Shown here piece after piece: positions 25,639-37,156 of a stretch of DNA of 64,000 nucleotides. The first letter of the stretch is position 1. Each line of letters begins with the position of its first letter. The position numbers and the translations under genes are program-made. The notes beneath the pieces are model-generated. The model was not told the DNA's origin. It searched no databases and saw only the letters and a list, made by a program, of their open reading frames with translations. Origin of the DNA: Spirodela intermedia (taxonomy: Eukaryota > Streptophyta > Magnoliopsida > Alismatales > Araceae); the NCBI GenBank assembly GCA_902729315.2, contig LR746272.1, positions 10,534,327 to 10,598,326 of the forward strand. Reading direction: 5' to 3'.

Positions 25639-26433
25639 GCCATGGTCTTGGCAGATCGCAGGGAGATGCAAAAGCAGTGGAATGACTAAGGGTCTACTTT
25701 ATATTAATAGGCAATGTTGTTTACCAGCTCCGAGACATGAGATAACTGGCAAAACCGAGTAGATTTTTGTTGTTTACATGGTAATGTTCTCTTTTGCATT
25801 TCTCCTCAATCACACTGAGTTACGATACCTGAAACTGCTTAGTTTCTACTCATAACTCTGAATACCAAGCATTTTCAGGTATCGTTGAAGTCATTAGCTT
25901 CCTTTTTGCTTTTCCTTAGTAGTGAGTAGTTGACAAAAAAATACACTATTCGGTGCCAAAGGTAATATCAAGGAAGCTACAAAGCCACAAGCCCATTTGG
26001 ATAAAATATATTGTAGAATTCATGTCATATCAACCAAAAATATATATGTCAAAACTAAATTGACAAGTCAAATGAACTTTGTACTAAGTTTAAAGAAGAA
26101 TAATAGCCACATTGAGTAGTTAAGATATTAAATGCTGGTGTAGAGTCAAGATAATACTTTTATATCCTTTTCTACATTAAAAATCAGTCATGTCATGACA
26201 CTAGAGTGAGTAGTTCCTTTCATTTAGTCTAATACATCTAGGCCTCAACTCATCTAGTGCATCTTGAAAACTTGCATAAACACAGTCGGGAAAACAACTA
26301 GAGAGGAAAAAAAATATTAAACTATTCACCTAGATTACTTAGATAGCTAACGTAGGCCAGTCAGCTACAAACTGTTGGATGGAAAATTCACGCTTTGAAC
26401 TCAACAAGCACAAAACTGCCAGGGGATCTAGGT

Positions 26434-26440
<7 letters not shown>

Positions 26441-26471
<31 letters not shown>
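26441..26471. repeat. (CT)n microsatellite
   Basis: About 15 CT units in AT-rich spacer, not close to any gene called here. Confidence 0.9.
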
Positions 26472-26475
<4 letters not shown>

Positions 26476-27837
26476 CAACTTAAGGCCACACCTAGGTTTA
26501 TCTCCAAGGCCTATTCAACTCAAGGCTTGTTGGAGTAAAGATAAATAATCACAGAAGTAAGCCCACCAAGTTTATCTTGATGTTCTGTATTGCAAGCTGG
26601 ACTTTTTTAATTTGGGAAAACATATAGAACCGTTAAATTTTTGTGATTAAAAAATTGAAAGCCTAAGTTAATAGAATGATTATTTGACATTAAATTTTGT
26701 GTCAATAACAATATTTGATGGTAGATTGTTGGACCTAAGAATATAGGAGTATCACAAGGTCTCTCTCCACGGTATCTTAGCCACCAGTTCAACTTAGTAT
26801 AGAACTTCCAACTACAATATAACTTAAACAGATATACTACATTAGTATGCTTTTTTATTCATGATAACTTTTTAAGAGAATTTTGGAAAATATACCCATT
26901 TTATGTAATTGAATTATTTAAGAGAAAATATGATTCTACTTGGATGTATACTGCTCTTAGATTTAATTAATTGTCTTATATATTTCAAATATACTTAATG
27001 CTCCATCTCAAAGCCGAAAAATAATCAACTTGAAGGATTGTAATTAAAAATAATAAAGGTGGCATTGAGAATCAAGCATCGGCTATTATTCAGTTCGAGT
27101 TCGGCTGTCACTAAATAAATATTTTAGCATTTTAAAATTTCAAATCCCCATGGATCATATACTTCGTTCTTTAGAAGATGCAGGAATTTAGTGGGCTTCC
27201 GTTTTTTCAATAATTCACTTTTATTTGAAATAATCCATAAAATGATGTATCTGTAGTCCGCTATGATTCACCAATAAATCGAAAAAATCAACAGAAAATA
27301 ATGCTTTGTTTTGATTGATGAAGACAGACAGCCCAAGTCATGATTTATTTATTCCGATAAAGACGAATGTATTCATTTAAAGAGCCGTGGCTAACAGGCC
27401 GTACGCGCGGTTGGGAGATGCCGAATGACGTGAATCATTCAGCCGCCTCTTAATGGGACTACCCTACCCGGATCAGATCGTCAACGCTATATTAGTTAGT
27501 TGTCATCCAATTTTCGTGCATTTACTGCGGGGTCAAATGAGCCGGCGCCGGGCGGCTAGTGACGAGACGCCTTCGAACGCGGAGGCACCGCTGGCGGCGC
27601 GGGGCCGCTGTTCCTTCGTTTCATCGATGGATTTTCTCATTTGACGAAAGAAAAATTCATGATTATCCATAATAGGCAGTATGGAATTTTATGGTATACA
27701 ACTCTCAGACAGTTTATCACACAAGGAATAGAAGAAAATCACGTAAAAAACTGGTATATGTACATTACACTCTAAGTACTACTCTATTTAAGGATCCCCA
27801 TAGATGAATAAATCGGGAACAGTCTCCCCTAGTCTTC

Positions 27838-28551
27838 CTAATTGACGGTAGCTCTGCAATCCTTGTTGCTGATGACCTGCGCGGCAAGGGCATACTCCAG
27901 AGTCATGGTACAGTTCATCTTTACCTCTAGGTTTTTCTTGTACAGCCCCCAGAGATTTACTCGCCCGTCGACCTCCGTGAAACTGCGCAGATTGATGTTC
28001 ACGCTGTTTCCCCCTAGTAACTGCAAGGTTTTGCTCAAATTCGTCGTCAGAATCGCGACAGCTTTCTCGGCGAACACGTCCACAGTCGCGTTAAACCTGA
28101 CCGTTCGGTGAGCCCTAGCGTTACCATTGGGAGCGTAGGCCACTCCCACCTCCTTTCCGTCGTGGTAGAACACGGTCGTGCTGTTGCGGAAACGAAAAGA
28201 GGCCGCGTTTGGATTCTTGATTGAGATATCGGCATTCATCGTAGCATTTACCGGAACTTGGCGCCCAGACTGACTGAACAGGCTCACGTCGACACCGGAG
28301 AACGCCACGGAATTCAGGGTCAGCACGGGGTCCTTCACCTTGAAAATAGTTAGAGCGAGGATGAGTATGACGATGCCGAGGATCACTACAGAGACGCCGC
28401 AGCAGACACAGCAGCAGATGGCGCACCGCCGGCGTCTGCTGGGCTTCTTGCGGGGAACTTCCACGTCGCCACCTGAATCGCTATTTGTGACAGGTTCGAC
28501 GCCAATTCTCTGGAGAGACATGCCGGATGCGAGAGGCTCCTCCTTCGACAT
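27838..28551 (-). CDS. LEA_2 / NHL-type membrane protein, copy 1
   Basis: Single-exon protein of 237 aa of the LEA_2 (NDR1/HIN1-like, At1g64065-like) family, usually anchored at the plasma membrane with the LEA_2 domain outside. Visible features: a basic run KKPSRRRR followed by CAICCCVCCG, probably a palmitoylation-prone juxtamembrane cluster; one hydrophobic helix of about 22 residues ending TIFKVKDP; then the LEA_2 domain with NADISIKNPNAASFRF and the NSTTVFYHDG strand; and a final NCTMTLEY plus Cys near the C terminus. Several N-X-S/T sites support an outside location. The start at 28551 (MSKEEPL) is chosen over an in-frame ATG at 28680, because the extra segment is translated CT microsatellite and is better read as 5' UTR. 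Copy 2 lies 2.1 kb upstream in the same orientation. Exact role unknown. Confidence 0.9.
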   Translation of the reverse strand: MSKEEPLASGMSLQRIGVEPVTNSDSGGDVEVPRKKPSRRRRCAICCCVCCGVSVVILGIVILILALTIFKVKDPVLTLNSVAFSGVDVSLFSQSGRQVPVNATMNADISIKNPNAASFRFRNSTTVFYHDGKEVGVAYAPNGNARAHRTVRFNATVDVFAEKAVAILTTNLSKTLQLLGGNSVNINLRSFTEVDGRVNLWGLYKKNLEVKMNCTMTLEYALAAQVISNKDCRATVN

Positions 28552-28564
28552 GGGAGGAGAATGG

Positions 28565-28566
<2 letters not shown>

Positions 28567-28602
<36 letters not shown>
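28567..28602. repeat. (GA)n tract at the 5' end of LEA_2 copy 1
   Basis: About 18 GA units (CT on the coding strand), starting 16 nt upstream of the start codon, so probably in the 5' UTR. Such tracts can bind GAGA/BPC factors in plants; no function is shown here. Confidence 0.85.
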
Positions 28603-28607
<5 letters not shown>

Positions 28608-30621
28608 GGGGAAAGATGGGAAATGATATGCTGTGTTCGGTGGTGAGGGGGGCGGAAGAGGTTTTTAAGTTCCCGCGCACAGTTGGCCGCGGAATTAAAG
28701 CGGAACCTACGAAATAAATAAAAGATCTTTGAGGACGAGTATTGTGACCTTCCTATCAAAACTTCGACTCATCCCGGTCGTCCGCGTGCCGGCGATATGG
28801 CGTTTCTTTGACTCTGAAATGTAAGCTCTTGACGACTCCTGATTCTTCTTGGGGCGCTCTTCTGTGTGGTCAAGGTTTCAGTCTCCAGTCAAAACCGTGA
28901 GTTGCCGTGAGAGAACCGCAGTACGCTGTATGTGACACGGTCTGTCTGAAAACGTCCAGTGTTCCTCTGGGGATCGTCGGTTTTCTAGAAATGCTCCTCG
29001 CCAGAAGGGCGGTCCCTCACTGGAACTGTTTTATGGTGCCTAACCTTCCCACCCGGTGTCGAGCCTAATATCTGTTTGACTAAAAGGATTCTTTTCTTCT
29101 CTCTCTTTTTCGTCATTTTGAGCAAAAACACGCGATAATCTCGGGTGAGTTTATCTAGTTTCAGCCAATACCATTTGTTTTCCACCCACATATCGAGGCC
29201 GAAACCCATCTTGGGAATCAAGCCCGTTGGAAACAAGAACATAGGATAGGAACACAACACAGTTAGCCCGTTTGCCATGAAATTATCTCTGCCCACTTTA
29301 GAGGCTTAGATGATCATCAGAGTCCCCGCATAATAACTTGGGTTTTTCTTAATGATATAGTTGTGCCCTGAAAGTCCAAAGCTCGTTGTCCAGTCCTATG
29401 ACCATCTTTTGACCCTCTCTCTCTCTCTCTCTATCTATCTATCTTAGTCCACCGCAGCAGGAAGAAGTGAACCCCAGAAATCGACTCTACCGATGGTCAG
29501 TTGACCGGACTATTTCTTCATTCATTTCTGAAGGTGAATGATTTGCGAGGCCCACACTCGATTTTCGGTTTCATTGCATTTGGCTGTCCATAATCGGGTT
29601 CAGCGGTCACTATCTCAACGTATGCAAGCTCATTAGCAATGCACTGGAGAGGAGCGAGCGACGAGGTCGTGGGGGCAGCTGCCATTAATGATGATGACCA
29701 CCCGCTGAGGGACGAACTCAACAATTTTTTCGATTTGATTCCTAATATAGAACCCACCAGCCGATAAGTACTTGATGAAAGGAATGGTTGACGATAAATA
29801 AGCCAAGAGTTTCCCATGGTGAAACTCTTCTCTAACCAGAGAGACAACAAAAGCGTTGCCTGTAGATAAGGCATGATCCATGAGAATGAGGCTAATAGAT
29901 TTTATCTAGGTACTGCAGATTGAAGGTTCTTTGACATCCCCCATCTTGTGCTACAGCCTGGAGCTTCAACCTTTGAGTCCCTGCTCCTTGTCGTAAGCTT
30001 CTGACAGTGCAATGGCAGTCTAACGTGACGACAGGAAGCAATCTCTCGAGTGACTACAGAAGATGAGTGAACATCGCGTTAGCAGGATAGTCCAAGAATC
30101 GATCCTCAGCCTCTAAGAAATTTAGGGCTTAGGTTGCGCCCTGTCGTCTGAAAACCGTGGCATACCAGATGATTGCCCTAGACTCATTTTCCTCCGGATT
30201 CCATTTTTTCTTTGGTTCAGAACTTATCCGTAATCATCTTTTTAAGAATTGGGATACTCGGATTGCAGTCACCCTTAAAGAGGCAAAATAGATTGGGAGA
30301 CAGGAACAAGAGGAAAGGAGATGAGCATCTTGGAGAAGAAGACCATCTCACCACATCACACCACACCAAACCATACCAGATGTAGGACGTATATACAGGC
30401 AGGGGACTCAAACCTCTCTTGTAAGGCCTCGATACGTTTTAATCATCCACGCTCGAGGTAGTGGTCTGAATCAGACGACTCCTCTTGAGAGGCATGATGA
30501 GGCCTCAGGATCCTCTTGGTGATCATCAGCAAGTGACGACTGGGCTAGAGGTTTCCATATATGTGACGATCATGGTGATCCGCGCGAAATCATGGATGCC
30601 TTTAAAAAATGAAGATTTCTT
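28603..30621. other. Spacer between the two LEA_2 copies
   Basis: About 2 kb with a CT/CTAT simple repeat at 29415-29440 and scattered short open frames (for example 28985-29296 minus and 29518-29874 minus) with no recognisable domain. No trace of a third LEA_2 copy was seen. Confidence 0.45.
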
Positions 30622-31296
30622 CTATATTGTGTTCGCTCCGCAGACCAGGTTCTGAGCGTCCTGCTTGTTGAGGGACAGGTCCAGGGTCATTTCGCAGTTG
30701 AGGAAAACGTCCAGCTTCCGTCTGAATATGCCGAACAGGTTCACCCGCCCTTTAATCTTCGTGTAGCTTGTGAGGTTCACCGATCCCGTCGGACTGCCGT
30801 CAGTGGTATTCTCCAGCGTGGCAACTTGGCGGGTCACGACCGTCACGGTGAGATTCATCCGTTTTGTGTGGTCTGCGGAGACGACGCCTCCCGGGATGGA
30901 GGCGACTCCCACGCTCTCTCGGCGATAGAAGAACTCAGTAGTGCTATTCTCTAATCTGAACGATGCCACGTTGGGGTTCTTTATCGAGATGTCGGCCATC
31001 ATCGTCGCGTTTAGCGACGAATTGGTGCCGACTGCCGCCTTCAAACCTTCGACATGGATCCCCTTAACTGTGAGCTTTGGATCCTGCATCTTGAACACGG
31101 TGAGGGCAAGGATGAGCGCGATGAAACCGAGGACGACCACTGTGACGATGGAGCACCCGCAGCAGAAGAGGACGCCCTGGCGCTTGCGAAGGTACTGAGC
31201 GGACCGCCACCGGCTGGCGCCTTCTTCATCCAGGGTACCGATGGGGACGACCGAGGCGGAGGTGGCCAGGGACCTCGACTCCTCCTTCTCCGCCAT
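30622..31296 (-). CDS. LEA_2 / NHL-type membrane protein, copy 2
   Basis: Intronless 224-aa paralogue of the protein at 27838. It shares the order of an acidic/Ser start, basic segment YLRKRQ, short Cys cluster FCCGC, one hydrophobic helix, and ALTVFKMQDPKLTV entering the LEA_2 domain. It also has MADISIKNPNVASFRL, NSTTEFFYRRE, KGRVNLFGIFRRKL and NCEMTLDL with a final Cys. The shared ADISIKNPN and NLxGxxxxxL motifs show common descent, but overall divergence is substantial, so the duplication is old. The start MAEKEES at 31296 is preferred to an in-frame ATG at 31350, because MAEKEE-type starts are usual for this family and the extension is hydrophobic. Predicted topology is a cytosolic N terminus with the LEA_2 domain outside. 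Function unknown. Confidence 0.9.
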   Translation of the reverse strand: MAEKEESRSLATSASVVPIGTLDEEGASRWRSAQYLRKRQGVLFCCGCSIVTVVVLGFIALILALTVFKMQDPKLTVKGIHVEGLKAAVGTNSSLNATMMADISIKNPNVASFRLENSTTEFFYRRESVGVASIPGGVVSADHTKRMNLTVTVVTRQVATLENTTDGSPTGSVNLTSYTKIKGRVNLFGIFRRKLDVFLNCEMTLDLSLNKQDAQNLVCGANTI

Positions 31297-33130
31297 TGTG
31301 ATGAGATCTACAAGCAGGCTAACAGACCGGATGATAACAGAGGTGACCACGGGGAAGGGGGCTGAGCTTGATTTGGCTTGGGCTATTTTCCGTTTGAAGC
31401 AGAGGACGACGCGTCGAGCAGGTGGTCAAGAAAAGAATGGTCGGTTGATCTGTCGTAAATCTGTAAAAGTATAAACAATAACGATCCTCGGCAACGAAGT
31501 CAACTAATGGAACCCTTCTCCACGATATGGTATTTGTGTATATCCTGTTCATTCTTTGAATTCTGGAACAACGCGTACTCGATGAACGTTGATTCGGTGC
31601 ACGTCTTAATCCGACGTTGAAATGAAGAACTTGAATATATTACCTGGAAATTTTCACCTCCTACACGCGGCATCTTCTGGACTTGGTCAATCCCATGTGA
31701 AATCATGGAAATAGCTTCCATCATAGGAAACTAATTTGTACCTCTAAGTAGAGTATAGAACTGTTTACCCGAGGATCAGAGGTTTGGTTTGGAATACAGT
31801 CTCCTCAAAATTTCTTCTCCAATTCAGAGCCCGTGGGAATTGGGTTTTCGGCAATGCGCGTAGTCAAAAGAGACGGCAGGAGTAGATGAAACGAACTACT
31901 CTCGGTGGAGCAGCACCAGGTCGTCCGGCGGTGGATCCCCCAAAGGTGTCGCCTTCCCGTCGCCACTACGCCGTCGCTACCGACAAGAACCACGGACATT
32001 CGGAGTCAACGATTAGGCGGCCCGCGGAAAGGGATGACGTTTTGTTAAAATGAGGGCCGGTTTTGTTGTGACTGCGGCAAATACCATCTTCAGTATAGGT
32101 CTCAAGGGGGGAGGCTAGGGCAAGTAGTTGCATGGAGAGCGAGAGAGCGAGAGAGAGGGAGGAGCACAAGGACATTTATTCGATAGGCCCCATTTTTTCA
32201 AGGTTTGATCTGGTTAATATTTCCCTACTAAGGAAGGATCCTAGGATCCAAGTCTGAAAAACAGGATGAGGTCGGACTTTCGATAGGTCAACCACATGGA
32301 CTCTCCTCACAATGAATGGATGGGAACAAAGAAATCAGTTGAGGAAGCGCTCACAACATGCTGTCGAAATTTCAAGGAAGAACATCGTTTTTTTATATAC
32401 AAATGTTAGAGACTGACAAACGAAAGCAATTATTTAGACTCGCGCACACATCATTAGGATTAAAAGGGGTCTTCCTTAATATTAGAAAATTGACGATGTG
32501 AATATTCACGTGGCAGATACCAGCTATTTATAGTTTAAAATTATTATAAAAAATTGATATGTGACTCAACAGCCGGGGATCTATTATCCACTCAAGTGAA
32601 GATTCCGGGTTCAAAGCGGATGCAGTCCGAATTCATTGATCAAACTCTCAGAAAAAGACAAGATATAGAAGTGAGAAAAAACACCGGCTAAGATTTCCTA
32701 ATCCGTTGATCAATAAATTTGATTTTTGAAAACGATCGGATATGAAGTACATTACGTGTGAAAGCAAGAATATCCAAAACAAAGGGTTACATCTGCTAAT
32801 ATTTCTTTCTACCATCTATCCGTGCTAAAGGGTCTCAATGAATTGGGTAGATCTGTAATCTTACCCGAGTCTGGGTTTTCTGGATATGAGCCTTTATTGG
32901 AGGAAGGAATATGATTTTATTCAATCTATTTTGTTTATTGGGCCCCTTTTATGTGTGTTTATGGGGCCATATCTATTGGACGATTACCTGGGGGACATTT
33001 GGACCTTGCTGGACACGAGAAATCTATTGGACCGGCTACGTCGGAGCGGCCCATGTAGCTCGCCAACGCGGTGCGTGATGAATCCCCAGCATTGGTAACG
33101 ATGACGAAATGAATCCCACACAACCCAGAC

Positions 33131-33153
33131 TCCCCCCCCCAGACCCCCCCCCA
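33131..33153. repeat. Two long C homopolymer runs
   Basis: Runs of 9-10 C separated by AGA. The minus strand therefore carries two long G runs and could form a G-quadruplex-like structure; sequencing error in length is possible. Confidence 0.8.
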
Positions 33154-35827
33154 GGAGAGACAGCAATTCGCCATGTATAAGTTTATTATATTAGATGAAA
33201 CAACCTTGTTTAAAATACGCTATCACTTTTTTGGTCTTTTAACGTAGATAATACGCTGATATATTAAAATAGCTTTAAATAATTATGTTTAAAACCGTTT
33301 TTATGTTGTCAACTTAGTAGTAAAACTCCTTACCTCTCTCCCTCCCTCATCTCTCACACTTTTCTTTTTCCTCAACTTCTCCGTTTTCACTCTCTATTTT
33401 TGTTTAAACTCTAATATAGGAATCAAAGCAATAGTCATGGCAATTAATAGAAAATGATTTTCTACAGCTTAAAAGTTACTTTGACAAAACACCCTTATTT
33501 GGGGTTACTATTGGTGAGAATAAAATTCAAAACACCTCTTGACTTGAGTACTATAATTCAATGGCAGACAAGCTACACGACCTCAATTTTTGGCTTGCCT
33601 TTACACACATGCAATCTGATGTGCTAACACATATTTATGTAGTGCACCTACATAAACTAGGCACCTACACAAGCTATACCTTTCCTCAAGCTATATCATA
33701 GCCCTTATGTAGACAATAATAGTAGTCCTTGTTGCATACTATTTGTCATCTAATTGAGAAATATTCTCACTTAAAATTATCTATTGATTAGACCATGAAG
33801 TTTGTTATGCTTCCCATGTATTAATCTAGAGTCAAGTCTTATGTTTAGAATTCGCTAAAATGTTTTTTACCCAGTTTCCACAATGGTCCTCCAGTGATAA
33901 CATAATGCCTAACCAAATTGTTTCTTTCCTTAATACAAAGTCAGTAGATTAGCCAACTATCAATCATCACAATGGTTAGTTAGTTATTGAGGGTTGTATC
34001 AAGGTAAATTATATTGTGATCACTTTTATTGTCAATCCCCATGTGTTATCACAATACTATCAATAGTTAGAGTGGGTGGGTGAAAGTTCATCAAAATCTC
34101 TTACATGTGCATTTGTATTGTCATGGCACTGAGAGTGCCCTTGTTTGCTATGAATAGGCAATCACTTGTGTGATCTGGTCTAAGGCACACATAGCATCCC
34201 CACCTATTTGAGCTGATGAAATTGTCCTACCTCAGCCCCTATCTTGATATTGGCCATGATCAATATCATGACAATCCCCCTTGCTGCCACAGTCTACTCC
34301 ACAGTTTCTCTTATGTCCACCTTTGTGGTTATATCTTATATGTCCCTCCACTATGTGCTAGTATTAGACCTGGGGGTGTTGTTAGTTTTATAGTTCACAA
34401 ATACATTGAGAATTACTGTGATTGACTTCACATTTTTTACTTTTAGTCCCACAACTCTACATAAGCCTAATTATTCAAAATTGACATGCAATTGAAGACT
34501 TTTTCATCATCAAATATGATCTTGACATCCAAGATGATGAAAAAAAGTTGCTTTGATAATCTTTCGCAGAACATATGTAGCACAATTGATGAAGTGTTTT
34601 TAACACCATTCATTCATTATTTGAGAAAATGAACTACTCACTTAATCCCTTCACAATGGCATCCCACAAGTCGATGTGGTCTATAGCTCTCTCCTCTATC
34701 TTATTAGGCTTCCACAATTTGACATCAATGACCATGTACATCACGGCCAGCAAAACCTTCTCTTGAGACAAAGAATATTACCTAAAAATATTGTTCAAGA
34801 TCCTAGATGAATTTATTTATTTTATTGGTGTTTCATACATTTGAAAATATATTTAGTTCAAATACATTTTGCTTAGATCTAAAATCTCACAATTGTCTAG
34901 AAATCTCACACCATGCCATCAAAAGTTCTACATGGATCAAGAAATTTCATGCCATTTATCACATGGTGTGTATAAGACAGCATGCCACGTCATATTGAGT
35001 CATGACATGGTGTCATCTTCTTAAGGTGGTCTTTATAATGCCTCCTTAAGCATTATCTTGTCTTAGTGGCCTCATCCTACTATACCACATATGTACAAGC
35101 ATGAACCACTTGCTCTCCACAATATGCCACAACATATTGTGTGCATGTACAATGTGTGTGACTTTAGCATGCCACCCTTATGTTGATGTGTATAAGACTT
35201 AGCACACAGCCTTATGGCCTCATGCTAATGGAAGTGTCTTCAAGCTAGTCTTTTGTGTTGGAAGTGTCATACCCTCCCACTAAAATCTCATAGGGGATAA
35301 GGTGAAAATGAACCCATGTGACTGGGAGAGTGGGGGACAATTGACTATCCATGGACCCAACTAAGATGTAGAACATTGGGTTTGGTGCCGCCAATGTCAG
35401 TTCCAGTCTTTGGATAGAGGATGAGAAGCATGTTTGCAATTTTAATTGGTCACAAATCAATTTTCAGAAACACAATCCATTAATTAGAATATCTAACGTG
35501 GAGCAGAATATGACCAAATATGCTTAAAGTCTCCTTTATGTTAAAAATAATTAATTAAACCAAATTGAGGTTAATTGACTAAGACATCTACCGGCCTAAA
35601 AAAGGGATAGTTTTGTTACCGATGTATACTCATCTGTAGTCCTTGGTATCATAGCTTGTACGTGCTTGTAAAGTAAGTCTAGTAAGGCAGGATTTTTTCA
35701 GAGCTCAAACCTCAAAATGACCTCTAACTCGATAAAATTTATTCCAAGATTCTGATGGTCATATCTTATTTCGGGATAATTTCCACTGAATTAACAAAGA
35801 ATCTCCCTCTCTTCTATATAACTATAT

Positions 35828-35828
<1 letters not shown>

Positions 35829-35892
<64 letters not shown>

Positions 35893-35893
35893 A
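35829..35893. repeat. Compound (CT)n(CA)n microsatellite
   Basis: About 19 CT units followed directly by about 12 CA units in AT-rich spacer. Confidence 0.95.
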
Positions 35894-36423
35894 GTACTTC
35901 TCTACTTTTATATCAATGATAACATACTTTTTCCAGATGTCTAAAATAATCTTGTTCATTCTTTTGGTGGGTCTTCGTGGAGATGGATGAAGAAATTATA
36001 ATTTTCAGTTCCAAAAGCTTGAATTTCAAATATTAATATTTTATAGAAAGAAGCAAAGTCATTAAGGACAATCCAGAAGGAATAGACTAAAGTGGAAACA
36101 AGACGTAAGTCATTTGGACTGGGCACCTCGTGGCGGCATCTACTAAGATGGCATTCGCAGCTGGCCATCACATGATACGGAGGGTCGACTCAGCACGATG
36201 ATTACTAACCCGGGGGCGAGACCGTTTGGGGGTGAGGATCGAAAAGCTCAACGGCGACAGCGACGGTTCCAGCGTTCGCACCCACCGGATCCACGTCTTG
36301 GCCGGAGAGGGCGGAAGATGTACGGTCTAGTCCTGCGAGGGTTATCAAGAACTTTGTACTTAGGTCGACCCCTCGTTTCGCCTCCAGAGCCACACAACCT
36401 GCCGGAGAGGATGACCCCAATTC

Positions 36424-36427
<4 letters not shown>

Positions 36428-36460
<33 letters not shown>
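36428..36460. repeat. (CT)n microsatellite
   Basis: About 16 CT units, roughly 700 nt beyond the ABCG stop codon. Confidence 0.9.
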
Positions 36461-36464
<4 letters not shown>

Positions 36465-37156
36465 CCCGCGTCATTTGCACAAGACATCCCCCCCTCTCTT
36501 CCCCTTCTGCTTCGCCGCCCTGCATTCTTCTGATGTCAAGGGGCACTTTCGACGTTGACAAGGGGGTTGGCGGTGACGGCAGCAGGAGCAGCTGCTGGCA
36601 GCGCCGGAGGCTTCTTGTCACGTGGTTAGAACCGAACTCACCTCGATTCTGACCCCGGACAGGCCTTGGTCGCCCTCATCAGCACCAACAAGCCTTTATT
36701 CTCAGAACTCCGGAAACCGTCGCGCCCCCGTTCTTTCCGCCCGCTAACGGGGTAACGCATCCACGATTTACTTGTCGTCCGTTCGTCTCTTCCGGCGTCC
36801 TATCTGCAGTCCTTCTCCACCCGTCGCCGGATCCGCCACAGATCCGCTCCGTGAAGCTGGCTCTGAAGGGTTAGGCCCGTAACGTTCGTCCTGTGAAGTT
36901 GCTCATCTCGAGGGGAACGGAGCTCACATGTTCCGACGATGGTAAAGAAGGGCAATTACAGCCGAAATCTGCTGGTAGCACAAGTCAGAATGTGACAGGT
37001 TGGTTAATCGCCTCCGTGACGATTAAAGAGATTCTTATCGACAACCTTCATTGTCTATGAATAAGATGTTCGGCGTTCACCGGCTCGTTCACATGACCGA
37101 GTGCAAGCAAAGGTTTCCAAAGAGTGATTCTCATCTTCCTTTTCAGTCAAGGCCGG

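Larger units (their letters stand above)
23638..27837. other. Spacer between MAKR and LEA_2 gene 1
   Basis: About 4.2 kb with no gene I can support. It includes a 26-bp tandem repeat at 25581, a GA-rich stretch at 25500-25545, a (CT)n tract at 26441-26471, and an AT-rich section at 25770-27360. No transposon termini were recognised. Confidence 0.45.
31297..37156. other. Long spacer, LEA_2 copy 2 to ABCG
   Basis: About 5.9 kb with no supported gene. 33180-36000 is AT-rich with repeated short words (for example TGTGTATAAGAC near 34965 and 35187) but no terminal repeats or polymerase motifs. A C-homopolymer pair lies at 33131-33153, a CT/CA compound microsatellite at 35829-35893, and a CT tract at 36428-36460. 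36200-37150 is GC-richer, probably 3' flank of ABCG. Confidence 0.45.

Noticed and set aside
28552-28680. Upstream ATG for LEA_2 copy 1
   Set aside because: The added residues are mostly translated CT microsatellite (Ser-Leu repeats); MSKEEPL at 28551 is a typical start.
32560-32720. tRNA-like or primer-binding-like sequence near GGGTTCAAAGC
   Set aside because: Only the T-loop-like word is present; no cloverleaf arms can be paired.
33600-35460. Possible transposon with repeated words such as TGTGTATAAGAC
   Set aside because: Repeats are short and scattered, with no terminal inverted repeat or target duplication visible.
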